NCBI RefSeq assembly: GCF_023091745.1
Contig: NC_068933.1
Location: 24,122,001-24,186,000, forward strand
DNA length: 64,000 bases
Reading direction: 5' to 3'
From: Budorcas taxicolor
Taxonomy: Eukaryota > Chordata > Mammalia > Artiodactyla > Bovidae
Below, piece by piece: positions 43,975-55,648 of this stretch (its first letter is position 1; every line of letters begins with the position of its first letter). Below the pieces are notes generated by a model. The model searched no databases, was not told the DNA's origin, and worked only from the letters and a program-made list of their open reading frames with translations. The translations under genes and the position numbers were made by a program.

Positions 43975-44025
43975 TTTGAATGGATGGATTATAATTGCTT
44001 CATTTATCTCTTATTGTTGGACATT

Positions 44026-44905
44026 TGCTGTTGTTCAGTTGCCCAGTCGTGTCTGACTCTGCGATCTCATGGACTGTAGCATGCCGGGCCTCCCTGTCCC
44101 TCACCGTCTCCTGGAGTTTGTCCAAGTTCACGCACATTGCATCGGGGATGCTGTCCAGCCATCTCATCCTCTGCTGCCCTCTTCTCCTGCCCTCAATCTT
44201 TCCAGCATCAGGGACTTTTCCAATGAGGCAGCTGTTTGCATCAGGGGACTGGAAGACTGGAGCTTCAGCTTCAACGTCAGCCCTTCCAGTGAATATTCAG
44301 GGATAATCTTTCTTAAGATTTACTGTTTTGATCTCCTTGCTGTCTAGGGACTTTCAGGAGTCTTCTCCAGCACCACAGTTCGAAGGCATCAATTCTTTGG
44401 CGTTCTGCCTTCTTTATGGTCCAGCTCTCACAACCGTATGAGACCACTGGGAAGACCATAGTCTTGACTACACAGACCTTTGTCGGCAGAGTGATGTCTC
44501 TGCTTTCAAATCACTGTCTAGGTTTGTCATCACTTTCCTGCCAAGAAGCAATCGTCCCCTGATTTCATGGCTGCAGTCACCATCTGCAGTGATTTTGGAG
44601 CCCAAGAAGAGGAAATCTGTCACTACTTCCACCTTTTCCCTCTCTATTTGCCATGCAGTAATGGGGCCGGATGCCATGATCTTAGTTTTTTTTAATATTT
44701 GGTCTTAAGCCAGCTCTTTCACTCTCTTCTTTCACTCTCATCAAGAGGCTCTTTAGTTCCACTTAGCTTTCTGCCATTAGAGTGGTGTCATCCGCATATC
44801 TGAGGTTGTTGATGTTTCTCCCGCCCATCTTGATTGTGGCTGGTAACTCATCCAGCCCGGCATTTCTCACGGTGTGATCAACATACAGATTAAACAAGCA
44901 AAGCG
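44026..44905 (-). mobile_element. BovB LINE fragment, older subfamily
   Basis: From the 3' end (gcccagtcgtgtctgactct) to just 5' of motif C. YADD is present (minus strand near 44790). A frame break and stop follow in the palm region ('aaagctaag'). The left flank of the host is L1-like. Its upstream 180 bp belong to the inverted repeat at 44726-45490. Confidence 0.93.
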
Positions 44906-45490
44906 ACAGCAGACAGTGACAGCTGGACATTTAGATAGCCTCTAATTTTCTGATAATGTAAATAATGCTGTAATATAGATTCCTATACATAAATCTTTGA
45001 ATGGATCTTATTATTTCCTTAGAATACATGCCTAGAAAAATAATGGACAGTGTTATGCCAGTTGACAGGTGAATGAATAAATTATGGTATGTCCATAAAT
45101 AGAATACTACTCAGCAGAGAAAGGAAGTAATTAGGTACATGCAGCAACATAGATAAATCTCACAATCATGATCTTGAGTGAATATGTAGAGACAGAATAA
45201 AAGGATGTATTGTACTATTAAACATTCTAACAGATGTAAACTAATCAGCATTATTTACATTATCAAAAAATTAGAGGCTATCTAAGTGTCCAGCTGTCAC
45301 TGTCTGCTGTCACTTTGCTTGTTTAATCTATATGTTAATCACACCATGAGAAATGCCGGGCTGGATGAGTTACCAGCCACAATCAAGGTGTGCGGGAGAA
45401 GCATCAACAACCTCAGATATGCGGATGACACCACCCTAATGGCAGAAAGCTAAGCGGAGCTAAAGAGCCTCTTGATGAGAGTGAAGGAAG
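44726..45490. repeat. Inverted repeat, 245-bp arms, 275-bp spacer
   Basis: The left arm 44726-44970 and right arm 45246-45490 are reverse complements with 13 mismatches and no gaps by hand count, about 95% identity. Each arm holds a BovB piece with YADD plus about 65 bp of its L1-like flank, so the element junction itself was copied. Twelve of the mismatches are transitions. The spacer at 44971-45245 contains antisense then sense L1-like DNA. Confidence 0.93.
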
Positions 45491-45680
45491 CACAGCAGTA
45501 TTTGCTTGGAGACAGAAAAGAACAGATTGTAAAGTGCACAGAGAGACACAGGCGTCACTGCTTGACTGTGATGATAGTTCTATGAGTGTGTGTGTATCAG
45601 AACTTTCCAATTGTTCATTTAAAACATACACAGTTCATGGTATACCAATTGTACCCCAATAAAACTGTGAAACAAAGAAG
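45062..45680 (+). mobile_element. L1M 3' end, interrupted by the inverted-repeat arm
   Basis: 'tgacaggtgaatgaataaat', 'agaatactactcagcag', then after the arm (45246-45490) 'gtatcagaactttccaattg' and 'taccccaataaaactgtg'. Sense L1 3' order. Confidence 0.65.
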
Positions 45681-45756
45681 ATATAAGACCAGGGGAACCA
45701 GGAGAAATAAAAAATAATAGTCACCTTAAAGGCACTTAATATTTACTGATAGGCTG

Positions 45757-45956
45757 TGCTTAGTCACTCAGTTGTATCTGACTCTTTGTGACCCCATGGA
45801 CTGGAACCTTCCAGGCTCCTCTGTCCATGGAATTCTCCAGGCAAGAATACTGGAGAGGGTTGCCATGCCTCCTCCAGGGGATCTTCCTGACCCAGGAATC
45901 AAACTGGGGTCTTCTGCATTGCAGGTGGATTTTTTACCAGTTGAACTACCAGGGAA
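45757..45956 (-). mobile_element. Bov-tA SINE
   Basis: 'cactcagttgtatctgactc' to 'ttgaactaccagggaagc' in reverse orientation. TSD unclear. Confidence 0.92.
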
Positions 45957-46008
45957 GCACTGCTGTACTTTCTGCTGGTTGCCCACAAAGTCTTGTATGC
46001 TATTTAGT

Positions 46009-46165
46009 ATAGTTGGCGCTCTGTATCCATGGACACAGAATCCACAGATATGGAGACCAGACTGCCCCGCACAGTGTTATACCAGGGTCTCGAGCATCTG
46101 TGGATTTTGGTACCACAGGGGTGGGGGAACCAATTCCCTGAGGACGCTGAGGGACACGCTTCACT
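46009..46165. mobile_element. Tigger-type (TcMar) DNA transposon relic
   Basis: Ends 'agttggcgctctgtatccat' and 'ccctgaggacgctgaggga' are imperfect inverses, with 'ctcgagcatctgtggattt' inside. Internally deleted, without transposase. A second copy lies at 48911-49120. Confidence 0.65.
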
Positions 46166-46229
46166 CCCCTCATTGGCAAGGATTTTGCATCTTTGAAACA
46201 TCTTTGCTAGTTGAGTATGCACAATCAGG

Positions 46230-46690
46230 AGATTGTTCTCATATGCTTTTCATAAATAGGGCAGTCAAACATTTTCATATGTGTATTTACTATTTCCATT
46301 TCTCCTTTTGTGAATTCTCCAGGTTGTTTAATCATTTTGTTAAATTGATTTTTACAATTTCTTTTTATAGTATACCATCTCTTCATGTATGTTGCAAATA
46401 TTCCCTTAAATTTGTCTTTTAACTCCTTATTTTGTTCATTTTCAGATGGACAGAACTTTTGATACTTAATCAGATGTGATTTCCCTTATGGTTCTTATTA
46501 GAAAATTCAACCCCTTTCTGAAATCAAGTAAATAGTTACATGTTTTTCCAATGTCTGTTTTAGTTTTTACACTTAATCTCCTTATTCTTGTTTGGAATTT
46601 ACTTAGGTGTGTATTAAAAAGAAAAGATCTAACTTCTTTTTTTTTTTCCCTGATGAGTAGTAAAACATTTTCCAGGACCATTTGGGTGAT
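46230..46690 (-). mobile_element. Possible old L1 ORF2 3' region
   Basis: Weak match to antisense L1 ('ttgtttggaatttacttagg' and nearby). Placed with low confidence. Confidence 0.35.
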
Positions 46691-47811
46691 ATTTATAAAG
46701 AACAAATGCCATTTCAAAACAGAGGTTTTTATTTATATTGTCCTGGTTTCTCTATATGTAAACTAGGTGTAATAATTTCCACTTCATCATTTGCTCTCCA
46801 GGCTAGTTCTTATGTGCAAGATAAGCACTTTTAAAAGAGGATTATGAAACTCTGATACCCTGAATTAATGTACCAATGAGAACTTAAGTTAACTTTACCT
46901 GTAACCCATTGTAGGTAAGATGAAGGACTTTGGGGAAAATGTTCACACTTATGGTGTTCTCAGTGTCCTAAGATTCAGAGGAACACAAGTCAGATCAGCT
47001 GCAAGAGAGGGAAAGGGAAGGAGGTAACAGAAAAAGTGGGCAGTAATATTCTCCTACATAAAAGAGAAATGTACAAATCATTTCACCTACATAAACTTGC
47101 TCCACATTTTCCCCTCTGTATGCTATTCTCATATTTGGTCCTTAAATACTCTCTTATAAACATTCAATTTTGCAGATAAACCCCCTGATACCTACTATGT
47201 AAAACTTCAAGTTTATATAAAACATAAATTAGAGAGCACCTACATTTTTGCGAAATTATCTGCTCTGTGGATCCTTTTAAAGAATTAGCCATCCTGGTAC
47301 ATTTAAACCCTGCCCTGGTTGACAAAATACAATGTTCGTGGGTACAGAATATGAATCTTGTGACATTTCCCTTTGGCTTTTAGTCTATATATAGCTGAAC
47401 TTCTACCCAGGGAACACTGCAATCATCTTTCTGACCTTCATCCAGAAATCATTTTATAAATGGCCTTACTATTTTAATAATATAGGAACCTCTTGTAACA
47501 TTTTATGATCACAGGCTTAGATAAACCATTGGCGACATGAGGCAGTTGTAAAAAAGAGTCACTAAACAGAGTCACTGCATGCTCAGCAAAGGCTTTACCC
47601 AACACGCTCAGTTTTATTACCATTTCCGGCATCATGGATGCTGGTCCATTTCTTCCTCCCTTGCCCACACACACAGAAGCATTTGGAAGAGCCTCTGTAG
47701 GCTCTAAGTGTGCTGGTATTATTATCAAAGTCTCCTTCCTGAAGGGCTTGAATTGATTGGTCTGTCGTCTCACTAGTGGTGGGTTTATGCTTTCACGTGT
47801 CTAGCAGTATG
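46691..47811. other. Unannotated sequence
   Basis: 1.1 kb, no recognised repeat or gene. All frames are short. Confidence 0.4.
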
Positions 47812-48178
47812 CCTTAGTCCATTCAGGCTGCTATAACAAAATACCTTAGACTAGGTGGCTTATACACAATAGAAAGTTATTTCTTACAGTTCTGGAGGCT
47901 TAGCAGCCCACTAAGAGCGCTGTGCTGATAGATTCCCTGTCTGATGGGGGCCCTCTTCCTGGTTCATAGACCCAGTTGTCTTCTCACTGTGTCCTCATGT
48001 AGCAGAAAGGAACAAAGGTTCTCTGGGGCTTCTTTACAAGGGCACGAATCCCATTCATGGGGGCTCCACCTTCATGACCTCATCACTTCCCATTGGCCCC
48101 TTCCTCCTCATTTCATCACGTTTGAGGTTAGGTTTCAACACATGAATTTCGGAGGGGATACAGGCATTCAGCCTACTT
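47812..48178 (-). mobile_element. MaLR-type LTR, antisense
   Basis: 'ccttagtccattcaggctgc', 'tataacaaaatacc', 'cttacagttctggaggctt', 'catgacctcatcac' and 'aacacatgaatttcgg' follow the reverse of an ERVL-MaLR LTR. A solo fossil LTR with no retroviral genes. Confidence 0.7.
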
Positions 48179-48289
48179 CGTGGCTTTCACACACTGTTAG
48201 TACTTTTTGGGGTCCTTTTTATTTTGAGGCCAATTTTTAGCTGCCTATAGGTGGAAACCTATCCTTTTTGGAGGAGGTAGAATATCTGA

Positions 48290-48586
48290 TTTTTGTTGTT
48301 GTTGTTCAGTCACTAAGTCATGTCTGACTTTTTGCAGCCCCATGGACTGCAAGCACACCAGGCTTCCCTGTCCTCCACTACCTCCCAGAGTTTGCTCAAA
48401 CTGATGTCCATTGAGTCGGTGATGCCATCCAATCATCTCATCCTTTGTCACCACCTTCTCCTCCCGCCCTCAGTCTTTCCCAGCATCAGAGTCTTTTCCA
48501 ACAGGTTGGCTCTTTGCATCAGGTGGCCAACCTGAATATTGATTGGAAGGACTGATGCTGAAGCTAAGGCTCCAATACTTTGGCCT
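48290..48586 (-). mobile_element. Short BovB with 5' inversion (twin priming)
   Basis: 48290 to about 48524 is the BovB 3' end in reverse. From about 48530 to 48586 the strand flips to sense BovB ('attgattggaaggactgatg' to 'caatactttggcc'), which is exactly the segment lying just 5' in the element. The two parts meet at a shared TTGGCC. Confidence 0.9.
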
Positions 48587-48755
48587 AGAGATCTACCTAG
48601 TAAGGTATCAAGGACTGATTGCTAATCCTGCCTTGTGGGCCTATCCTCCCCATTCTCCCACATCTCCACTTTCAATAGGAGCACACTATCTGATGGGGAT
48701 GCAACTCCGAGCTCCCAGAGCACCCTATGTACCTCTCTTTCAAGCATTTATAATG

Positions 48756-48900
48756 CAGTGGTCCTCCAAGGGTGAAGCCCAGGTCAGCATCATCTGGGGT
48801 CAGACTGACTGACTCAGAGGGTCTGAAGGTGGAGCCCAGACACCTATGGTTTAAGAAGCACCCCTAGTTGATCCATGCTAAATTTTAGAAACCAGCACTA
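48756..48900 (+). mobile_element. MER5-like hAT-Charlie relic
   Basis: Starts 'cagtggtcctccaag', with 'cagcatcatctgggg' and 'gactcagagggtctgaagg' in MER5A order. The right end is eroded. Confidence 0.55.
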
Positions 48901-48910
48901 TTCCACACAG

Positions 48911-49120
48911 TTGGCTATCTATATCCTTTGCTTCTGCATGCTCAGATTCAGCCAGCCACACATCCGAATCTATAGAAGCAGAACCCTTGGATATAGAACA
49001 CAAGTTGTAATGCGCTGTTCTGTATAAGCCTTGAGTGTCCTAAGATTTGGGTATGGTGCAGAGCGGGGCAGTGGGGGGTGGACAGTCCTGGAACCAAGCC
49101 CCCAAGGATGTTGAGGAAGG
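48911..49120. mobile_element. Tigger-type DNA transposon relic
   Basis: 'cagttggctatctatatcc', 'cagattcagccagccacac', 'ggatatagaacacaagt' and 'gtcctggaaccaagccccc' resemble the same Tigger group as 46009-46165. Confidence 0.55.
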
Positions 49121-49159
49121 GCTTGTAATAGCTGGTTAACTCTCCTATATTCTCAGCAA

Positions 49160-49365
49160 GGGGGCTTCCCTGGTGGCTCAGATGAATCTGCCTGCAGTGC
49201 AGGAGACCTGGGTTCAATCCCTGGGTTGGGAAGATTCCCCTGGAGGAGGGCATGGCTACCCACTCCAGTATTCTTGCCTGGAGAATCCCCGTGGACAGAG
49301 GAGCCTGGTGGGCTACAGTCCCTGGGGTCACAGAGAGTCAGACACGACTGAGTGACTAAGCACAC
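49160..49365 (+). mobile_element. Bov-tA SINE
   Basis: Head 'ggcttccctggtggctcaga', lacking the usual ggtaaa, to 'cagacacgactgagtgac'. Flanks ATTCTCAGC (49149-49157) and ATTCTTAGC (49366-49374) are a TSD with one mismatch. Confidence 0.95.
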
Positions 49366-49374
49366 ATTCTTAGC

Positions 49375-50610
49375 CAGACAGAAAGTTTCTTAAGGACAGA
49401 GACAAATGTAGTCATAAAGATACTAGTTAATAAATGAATGAAACAAGCGAACATTGTTGCAGTCCTCACTATTTAATAAATGTTTAGTAAATAATTTCTG
49501 CAGCATTGAGCTTGAGGTGGATTCCTAATGAACCAGAGCAAACAAATCACTGAAAAAAAAAAATCCTTCCCTCCACTCCCCCAGTTTCATCTTAGTTGTG
49601 AAAACAAAGCATTTCTCCATAATCCATTGAGAACTCATTTAAATAATTATATTTTTTTCTGATGGAAAATGGAATGCAGTTCGCAAATGCAAAGAAAGTA
49701 AGATTTATCTCTTACCCCACCACCTTCTGAGTCTTTTTAATGGACTTTTATGCATATCCCTCAGTTATCATGTTAAAGATAACTCTTTCCCTTGCAAGCA
49801 CAGCACATACTCACAAAGATTGGAAAATGCAGAACAGCATCACAGGGAAAAGAATAACACCAGTTAATTTCATCATTCAGAGGTGTTAATATTCTGGGGT
49901 ATCTTCTGCAGACTCTGTGTGTCTTTGTACGTATTTTAAAAGCCTTGTGTATGCTCTGTAGCCGTCTCTTCCTCTCTGATTCCATCCTCGGCTCCAGCAG
50001 GTCATATTCAATTTCCTCCTATGCTGTGTAATATGCAAAGCACACTCAGGGTTGCCCCACAGGGCAGACTTCCAGGAAAAGCTCCTATGCTGGATGTGGC
50101 CCCAAAGTCCCAAGGCTCGAATCTGCTCTCTGATTTTCCTTAGCGCTACCTTGATTTATTTTATGATGCCTTAATAAGGCAGAAAGGAGACCAGACGCTG
50201 CAATCTTTCTATGGTTCTGGGCTTTCACCAAGTGAAAAGCCAGTTCGGAGAGAGTGGAGTCACCGGGGCCAGAAGATGGAGGTGTGCTGGGATAGTCCGC
50301 TTTTACCTGGCTCTTGGGTAATGCTTAGGATTTCAGAACTAAGCCATGGTCCATGGATGTCCACCTTGCCATGTTTCTTCCTATTATCTTCAAAAGAGTT
50401 ATTTGAAATTAGGTAGGATATTGCTTCTACCTGTCTTGAAACTCTCCATGACACTGGTCAGTATGGGAAGTGACATTTGTAGGAGTTATTACGAGCAGAA
50501 GTGAATCTGTGGCTTTGATTTTCTTGTTTCCATTGTATCTGCCGAGAGAGAGGCATGGAGGGGATGAACAGGGAGATGAAGTAGTCACCAGTGAGGGAGG
50601 AGTAGTCATC
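49375..50610. other. Mostly unannotated; short L1ME-like piece
   Basis: No gene. 49795-49945 ('agattggaaaatgcagaaca', 'gaggtgttaatattctggg') weakly resembles antisense L1ME. The rest is unrecognised. Confidence 0.35.
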
Positions 50611-50615
50611 CAAGA

Positions 50616-50805
50616 CAGTGGTCCCCGACCGTTTTGACACCTACGACTGCTTTCATCAAAGACAAGTTTTCAATGGGCCAGGCCGGGGGTGTGGTTTTAG
50701 GATGATTCAAATGCATTGCATTTATTGTCACTTTATTTCTATTATTATTACATCAGCTCCACCTCAGATCATCAGGTATTAGATCTCAGAGGTTGGGGAC
50801 CCCTG
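50616..50805 (+). mobile_element. MER3-like hAT-Charlie transposon
   Basis: cagtggtccccgacc to gacccctg, 190 bp, with the same internal landmarks as 15564-15758. Flanking octamers ATCCAAGA and ATCTAACG match at 5 of 8, an eroded TSD. Confidence 0.88.
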
Positions 50806-50829
50806 ATCTAACGGCCACTCAGTTTTTTG

Positions 50830-51370
50830 TAATGATATTATAATTTCAAGATAAAACTTGTTGAAGGTAATTTGGAAAGCAGAGTCAAGTGAAAAGGAGA
50901 AAGGAAAAAAAAATCACCCACCCTCCCAAATCTAATGCAACCTGTTAGCATTTTGCCTTGCATCTTTTTGTCTATTTGTCTTCACAAGTGTTGAAAAAAT
51001 ATTATATATAGTACTTGCAACCTCAGTTTTCCACTTAAAATTAAAAAATTTTGTATGTTACTATAAAACATCTTAAGAAGTGTCATGGTAGTGATATTTT
51101 CCATCATGCATCTCTAAGTCACTTCCCCCTTGTTGCTTTACATTTTTGCTGGAAACATTCTTATACACAGATCTTTGACCGTTTCTCTGTGATGGGACGC
51201 CTGGGGTACTTCAGCCCATGGGGTCACAAAGAGCTGGACACGACTGAGCAACTGGACAACAAAAACAGCTATGATGTTGGGATGGATTCCTGAGAGCGGG
51301 ATTAAAATTTGGACAATTGGCAGCTTTTGATAGCTGTTCCTAATTGCTCTTCAGGGTGGTCCAGTTTCCA
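50830..51370 (-). mobile_element. L1ME-type relic, antisense
   Basis: 'aatttggaaagcagagtcaa', 'aacctgttagcattttgcc', 'acattcttatacacagatc' and 'ggatggattcctgagag' in old L1 order. A BovB/SINE tail is nested at 51197-51262. Confidence 0.55.
51197..51262 (+). mobile_element. BovB or Bov-tA 3' tail, 66 bp
   Basis: 'acgcctggggtacttcagcc', then 'tcacaaagagctggacacga' and 'ctgagcaactggacaac'. This segment is shared by BovB and its SINEs, so the source cannot be told. Confidence 0.85.
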
Positions 51371-51389
51371 CTGCCGTGGGCTCAGCACG

Positions 51390-52430
51390 TGTGCAGAAGA
51401 GGCAGGCTTGAGAAGCACATTGTATGGGAATGTTTGTAGCACCAGACGACGTAAGATGCCAAAAATAAGGTGTCTACTGATGTGATCCTTCTTAGCAACA
51501 TGGTCAACATCTGTATTTTACAATCCTAATGATGTGGCGTGAGTCCACTTTGGATCCTGCCTGGGGAGTCTGGCCTCAGAAATGCCTCACATTAACGCCC
51601 AGTCAGTCCACATTTTCAAAACTCAGGTTTTAAGAACAGTCTTCTAGAAGGGACGCCAGGGTGTAACCATTTCCCGTAAAGCCAGACTGATAGTTGTCCT
51701 TTAGCTGTGCTGAATGGCTGCCTCATTTTTACAAGGCATCACCCTTGAGCAGAAAATGGATCACTCTTCCGACCTCTCCACTACAGAACTTGAACATTTA
51801 GTTCTTTTCACTTGGGTTTAAAAATAACATAAAATAAAATGCTGGAGGGCCGGTGACCTCATGGATTAGTTCATTAACTGTTTCTCATCCTCTGTAGCTA
51901 AGGAGACAGTGGTTCTAGGGACTGCGCCCCTAATACTGTGTATGAGTAAGAGGCTCAGTGTCGTCACCCTGGCCAGACCCCATGACCTCAGGCCAGCGTG
52001 TGACAGATGCAGGGTTATCACATGGAGAGCCGGGTCAGAACGCACATGTGGGTCAGTGTGATAGGATGATCGTCTTCGTGTGGGTGGGTCTGCTCAGTGG
52101 CTTTGTCACTGTGAGACTGCAACCTCATGGACTGGCCCAGATTCAACTTAACCCTGGGAGGCACCTCAAGCAATTGCTGAGTGTGTGGAGGAGCAGTTTA
52201 AGGCCTAAAGAAGCCCAGGGACACACGCCAGATCCATGACTAGTTAGAGGCTCTCTAGGTCTGTAACCAGGCTTCTGACTGCAAAGCTCAAGGCTCTTTC
52301 TAACCCTGTGCTAGCTGCACCTCTGGCCCATGTCCATGGAGTCTTGGCAAGGTCAGTGGGGCTTGGCAGAACTGTTTGAGAGACAAGCCTGCACACAAGG
52401 GAAAGCATCCTTTATCATTACTATTTATGC
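51390..52430. other. Unannotated sequence
   Basis: 1 kb with no recognised repeat or gene. The 93-codon frame at 51958-52239 shows no domain. Confidence 0.4.
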
Positions 52431-52435
52431 TACTG

Positions 52436-52697
52436 AAGGCAATGGCATCCCACTCCAGTACTCTCGCCTGGAAAATCCTATGGGCAGAGGAGTCTGGTGG
52501 GCTGCAGTCCATGGGGTCGCTAAGGGTCGGATATGACTGAGTGACTTCACTTTCACTTTTCACCTTCATGCCTTGGAGAAGAAAATGGCAACCCACTCCA
52601 GTGTTCTTGCCTGGAGAATCCCAGGGATGGGGGACCCTAGTGGGTTGCCGTCTATGGGGTCGCACAGAGTCGGACACGACTGAAGTGACTTAGCAGC
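52436..52697 (+). mobile_element. BOV-A2 dimeric SINE
   Basis: 'gaaggcaatggcatcccact', two A units joined through 'ttcactttcacttttcacc', ending 'gtgacttagcag'. Followed at once by the next SINE, with no spacer. Confidence 0.94.
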
Positions 52698-52907
52698 TTC
52701 CCAGGTGGCTCAGTAGGAAAGAATCTGCCTGCGAATGCAGGAGACATGGGTTTGAACCCTGGGTTGGAAAGATCACATAGAGGAGAAAATGGCAATCCAC
52801 TCCAGTATTCTTGCCTGGGAAATCCTGTGGACAGAGGAGCCTGGTGGGCTACAGTCCACAGGGTCACAAAGAGCAGGACATGACTGAACGACATGCACGC
52901 CACCTGC
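52698..52907 (+). mobile_element. Bov-tA SINE in tandem with BOV-A2
   Basis: 'cttcccaggtggctcagtag' to 'gacatgactgaacgacatg', same orientation, immediately after the BOV-A2 tail. Confidence 0.94.
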
Positions 52908-52909
52908 AC

Positions 52910-54000
52910 ACAGTTAGTGGCATTTTCTGGTGCAGCCCAGACAGTCAGCCCCTCACCCTCATATGCGTCTCTCAGGAGGAAATAAAATTCACATAAGCAC
53001 CCACTTTCACACCCCCTCATTTATAGCAAGCCCCCCACGCATGAAGGGAATGATTCCAAAGTGAGATTCTTTCCGTATGAGATGCAAACCAATCTGCAGT
53101 GGAATGTGAAAAGAGACTGTAATTTCCTGACCCAGCACCATTAAAGCTCAGCAAAGCCATCACGTTAGCTTGTTTGCATGTAATTGTATAAACACAGTTT
53201 GCCCAGTTCAAAGCACTTGGGAGGATTTCATTATGCCTTCAGCCTGGCTGGGCGACACTGACCACATGCCAGGGCTGGAAAATAACCAGCTCGCCCATGA
53301 GCTAGGGATGATATGGAGGAAGGCAACGGGACCAGAGTCTTTAGCTGCTTGTCACCGGTGTAACTGTACTCTCCCAGGAGACATGGTGACCGTGGACTTG
53401 AATATGGACAGTGAGCATCAGCAAAGGGCACGTGTCCTCCTCACTTTCTCCCCCCTAGCTCCTTACAGGTTGAGTTGAATTTGGTTTCACCAGTATGCAT
53501 TGGTGGGGAAGGTTCAGCCATCGGAATCAGGCCCAGATCCTGTGCTCAACGAGTTCAAGTTCCTAAAGATGAGAGAGGCATGTGAACAACGAACCCTGAG
53601 GCAGAAGAGTGGCCGCGATGGCCACAGGAGTGCTAAGTAGTATAAGAAAGAGGGGAACCGTCTTGCCTCAGAAATCCTGGGAGGCTGTGAGGAGCGGGCA
53701 GCACTTAGCAGGTGAAGGTGTTTCTATGGAGAGGAACCTTTCTAAACAGCTCGAGCCGAAGGCTTGTAGCCGGGATGTGAGAGTGCAGGGCCTGGGGCCG
53801 GAGGACCATAATCCAGGGTGAGAGTGAACACGATGGTGTCTGACCACGAGAAAATCGTCTCTCTGCAGAGGCCCGGCCTGCCTTAGCCAGCGCTGAATCT
53901 CCAGTGCCAAACAGCACCCAGTACCTAACGAGTGCCCAGTGATTTTACAGTTTTTAAACCGAAGTCTAGTTGATTCATAATGTTGTGTTATTAATAGTTG
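52910..54000. other. Unannotated sequence
   Basis: 1.1 kb, no firm repeat. 53520-53680 could be a degraded L2. The 102-codon frame at 53170-53478 has no domain. Confidence 0.4.
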
Positions 54001-54002
54001 TA

Positions 54003-54231
54003 GGTGTGTGTGCATGCATGTCCAGTTGCTCAGTCGTGTCCGACCCTGCGACCCCATGGACTGTAGCCCGCCAGGCTCCTCTGTCCATGGGACTCCCTAG
54101 GCAAGAATACTGGAGTGGCTTGCCATGCCCTCCTCCGGGGGATCTTCTCACCCCAAGGATAGAACCCATGTCTCCTGAGGCTCCTGAATTGCAGGTAGAT
54201 TCTTTACCACTGAGCTACCGGGGAAGCCCCA
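54003..54231 (-). mobile_element. Bov-tA SINE, full length
   Basis: 'ctcagtcgtgtccgaccctg' to 'gctaccggggaagcccc', reverse orientation. Confidence 0.94.
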
Positions 54232-54239
54232 GTTTTAAG

Positions 54240-54367
54240 AGTACTGCAAAGTGATTCAATTTTCTCTCTCTCTGTTTGTGTGTGTACACACACACACACA
54301 CACACTCCTTTTCAGATTCTTTTCCCTTATAGGTTGTTATACTGAGTACAGTTCCCTGTGCTCTAGT
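54240..54367 (-). mobile_element. L1 3'-UTR fragment with (CA)n
   Basis: 'gcaaagtgattcaattttct', a (CA)n run at 54287-54306, then 'ggttgttatactgagtacag' and 'ttccctgtgctc', antisense to ruminant L1 3' UTR. Confidence 0.7.
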
Positions 54368-54670
54368 GCAGATCTTTGTTGGATTCCTGGGATGCCCAAT
54401 AATTGAATGAAGGAATTCCTAGGAAAGGTGTATTGCTGCAGCTGGGTATTAGGGGGAACAAATGCAGGGGTCCATTCTAGGTACTTCTCAGGAAGGGTGG
54501 GGCTCAGGGGAGGTGTGCCGCTTTAACAATATATTTGGATTGGAACAGTGGAGGTGACTCCAGGGACCCACGATTGTCTCCAGATCCAGTTGCACGGGGT
54601 GTGGTCCCTGGCGTGCTCCCCTGCATTGTCTGGCCAGCTTCCTCTGCTTCAGCTGGGCCTGTGCTCCATC
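54368..54670. other. Unannotated GC-richer sequence
   Basis: About 300 bp between two L1 fragments. No family recognised. Confidence 0.4.
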
Positions 54671-54869
54671 TTTTTTTTTTTTTAATTAATTTTTATTGGA
54701 GTATATTTGCTTTACAGTGTTGTGTTATAAAGTTTCTACTGTACAGCAAAATGAATCAGCTGTACATATACATATATCCCCTCTTTTTTTGAATTTCCTT
54801 CCACTTAGGTCATCACAAAGCACTTAGAGTTCCCTGTGCCATACAGTAGGTTCTCAATAGTTATCTATT

Positions 54870-55408
54870 CGTTGTTGTTGTTCAGTTGCTAAGTCATGCT
54901 CTGTGAACTGCAGCATGCCAGGCTTCCCTGTCCTTCACCATCTCCCAGAGTTTGCTCAAACTCATGTCCATTGAGTAAGGGTTGCCATCCAACCACCTCA
55001 TCCTCTGTCATCCCCTTCTCCTCCCGCCATCAATCTTTCCCAGCCTTAGGGTCTTTTCAAATTAGTCAGTTCTTTGCATCAGGTGACCAAAGTATTGGAG
55101 CTTCAGTATCAGTCCTTCCGATGAGTATTCAGAGTTGATTTACTTTAGGATTAACAGCAGTCCAAGGGACGCTCAAGAGTCTTCTCCAGCATCACAATTC
55201 AAAAGCATCAATTCTTTGGTGCCCAGCCTTCTTTATAGTCCAACTCTCACAACCCGAATGACTACTGTAAAAACCCCATAGTTTTATGTGGACCTTTATT
55301 GGCAAAGTGAAGTCTCTCCTTTTTAATACGCGGTCTAGGTTTGTCATAGCTTTCCTTCTAAGGATCAAGCGTCTTTGAATTTCATGGCTGCAGTCACTGT
55401 CCACAGTG
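54870..55408 (-). mobile_element. BovB LINE 3' fragment, older
   Basis: 'gttgttgttcagttgctaag' to 'ggctgcagtcactgtccac', reverse orientation. Many indels; the frame is lost. The first of three BovBs in this L1. Confidence 0.92.
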
Positions 55409-55648
55409 ATAGAGTCTCAAGAGTGTGTATAAGACAATCCTGGTCTCTCAGTTCATTCTACCACCTCCTTTCCCCTTTGGGTGTCAACACACTTTTTTCT
55501 CTTCATTTGAGCCTCTATTTCTGTTTTGCAAATTTCATCTTTACCATTTCTATACATTCCTCTTATATATGATAATATGTTAACATATGAGACTTGTTTT
55601 CCTCTTCTGAGTTACTTTGCTCTGTATGACAGTCCCTAGGTCCACTCA

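Noticed and set aside
45772..46422. 216-codon plus-strand frame
   Set aside because: It runs across a SINE in antisense, a Tigger relic and AT-rich DNA. A chance fusion of repeats.
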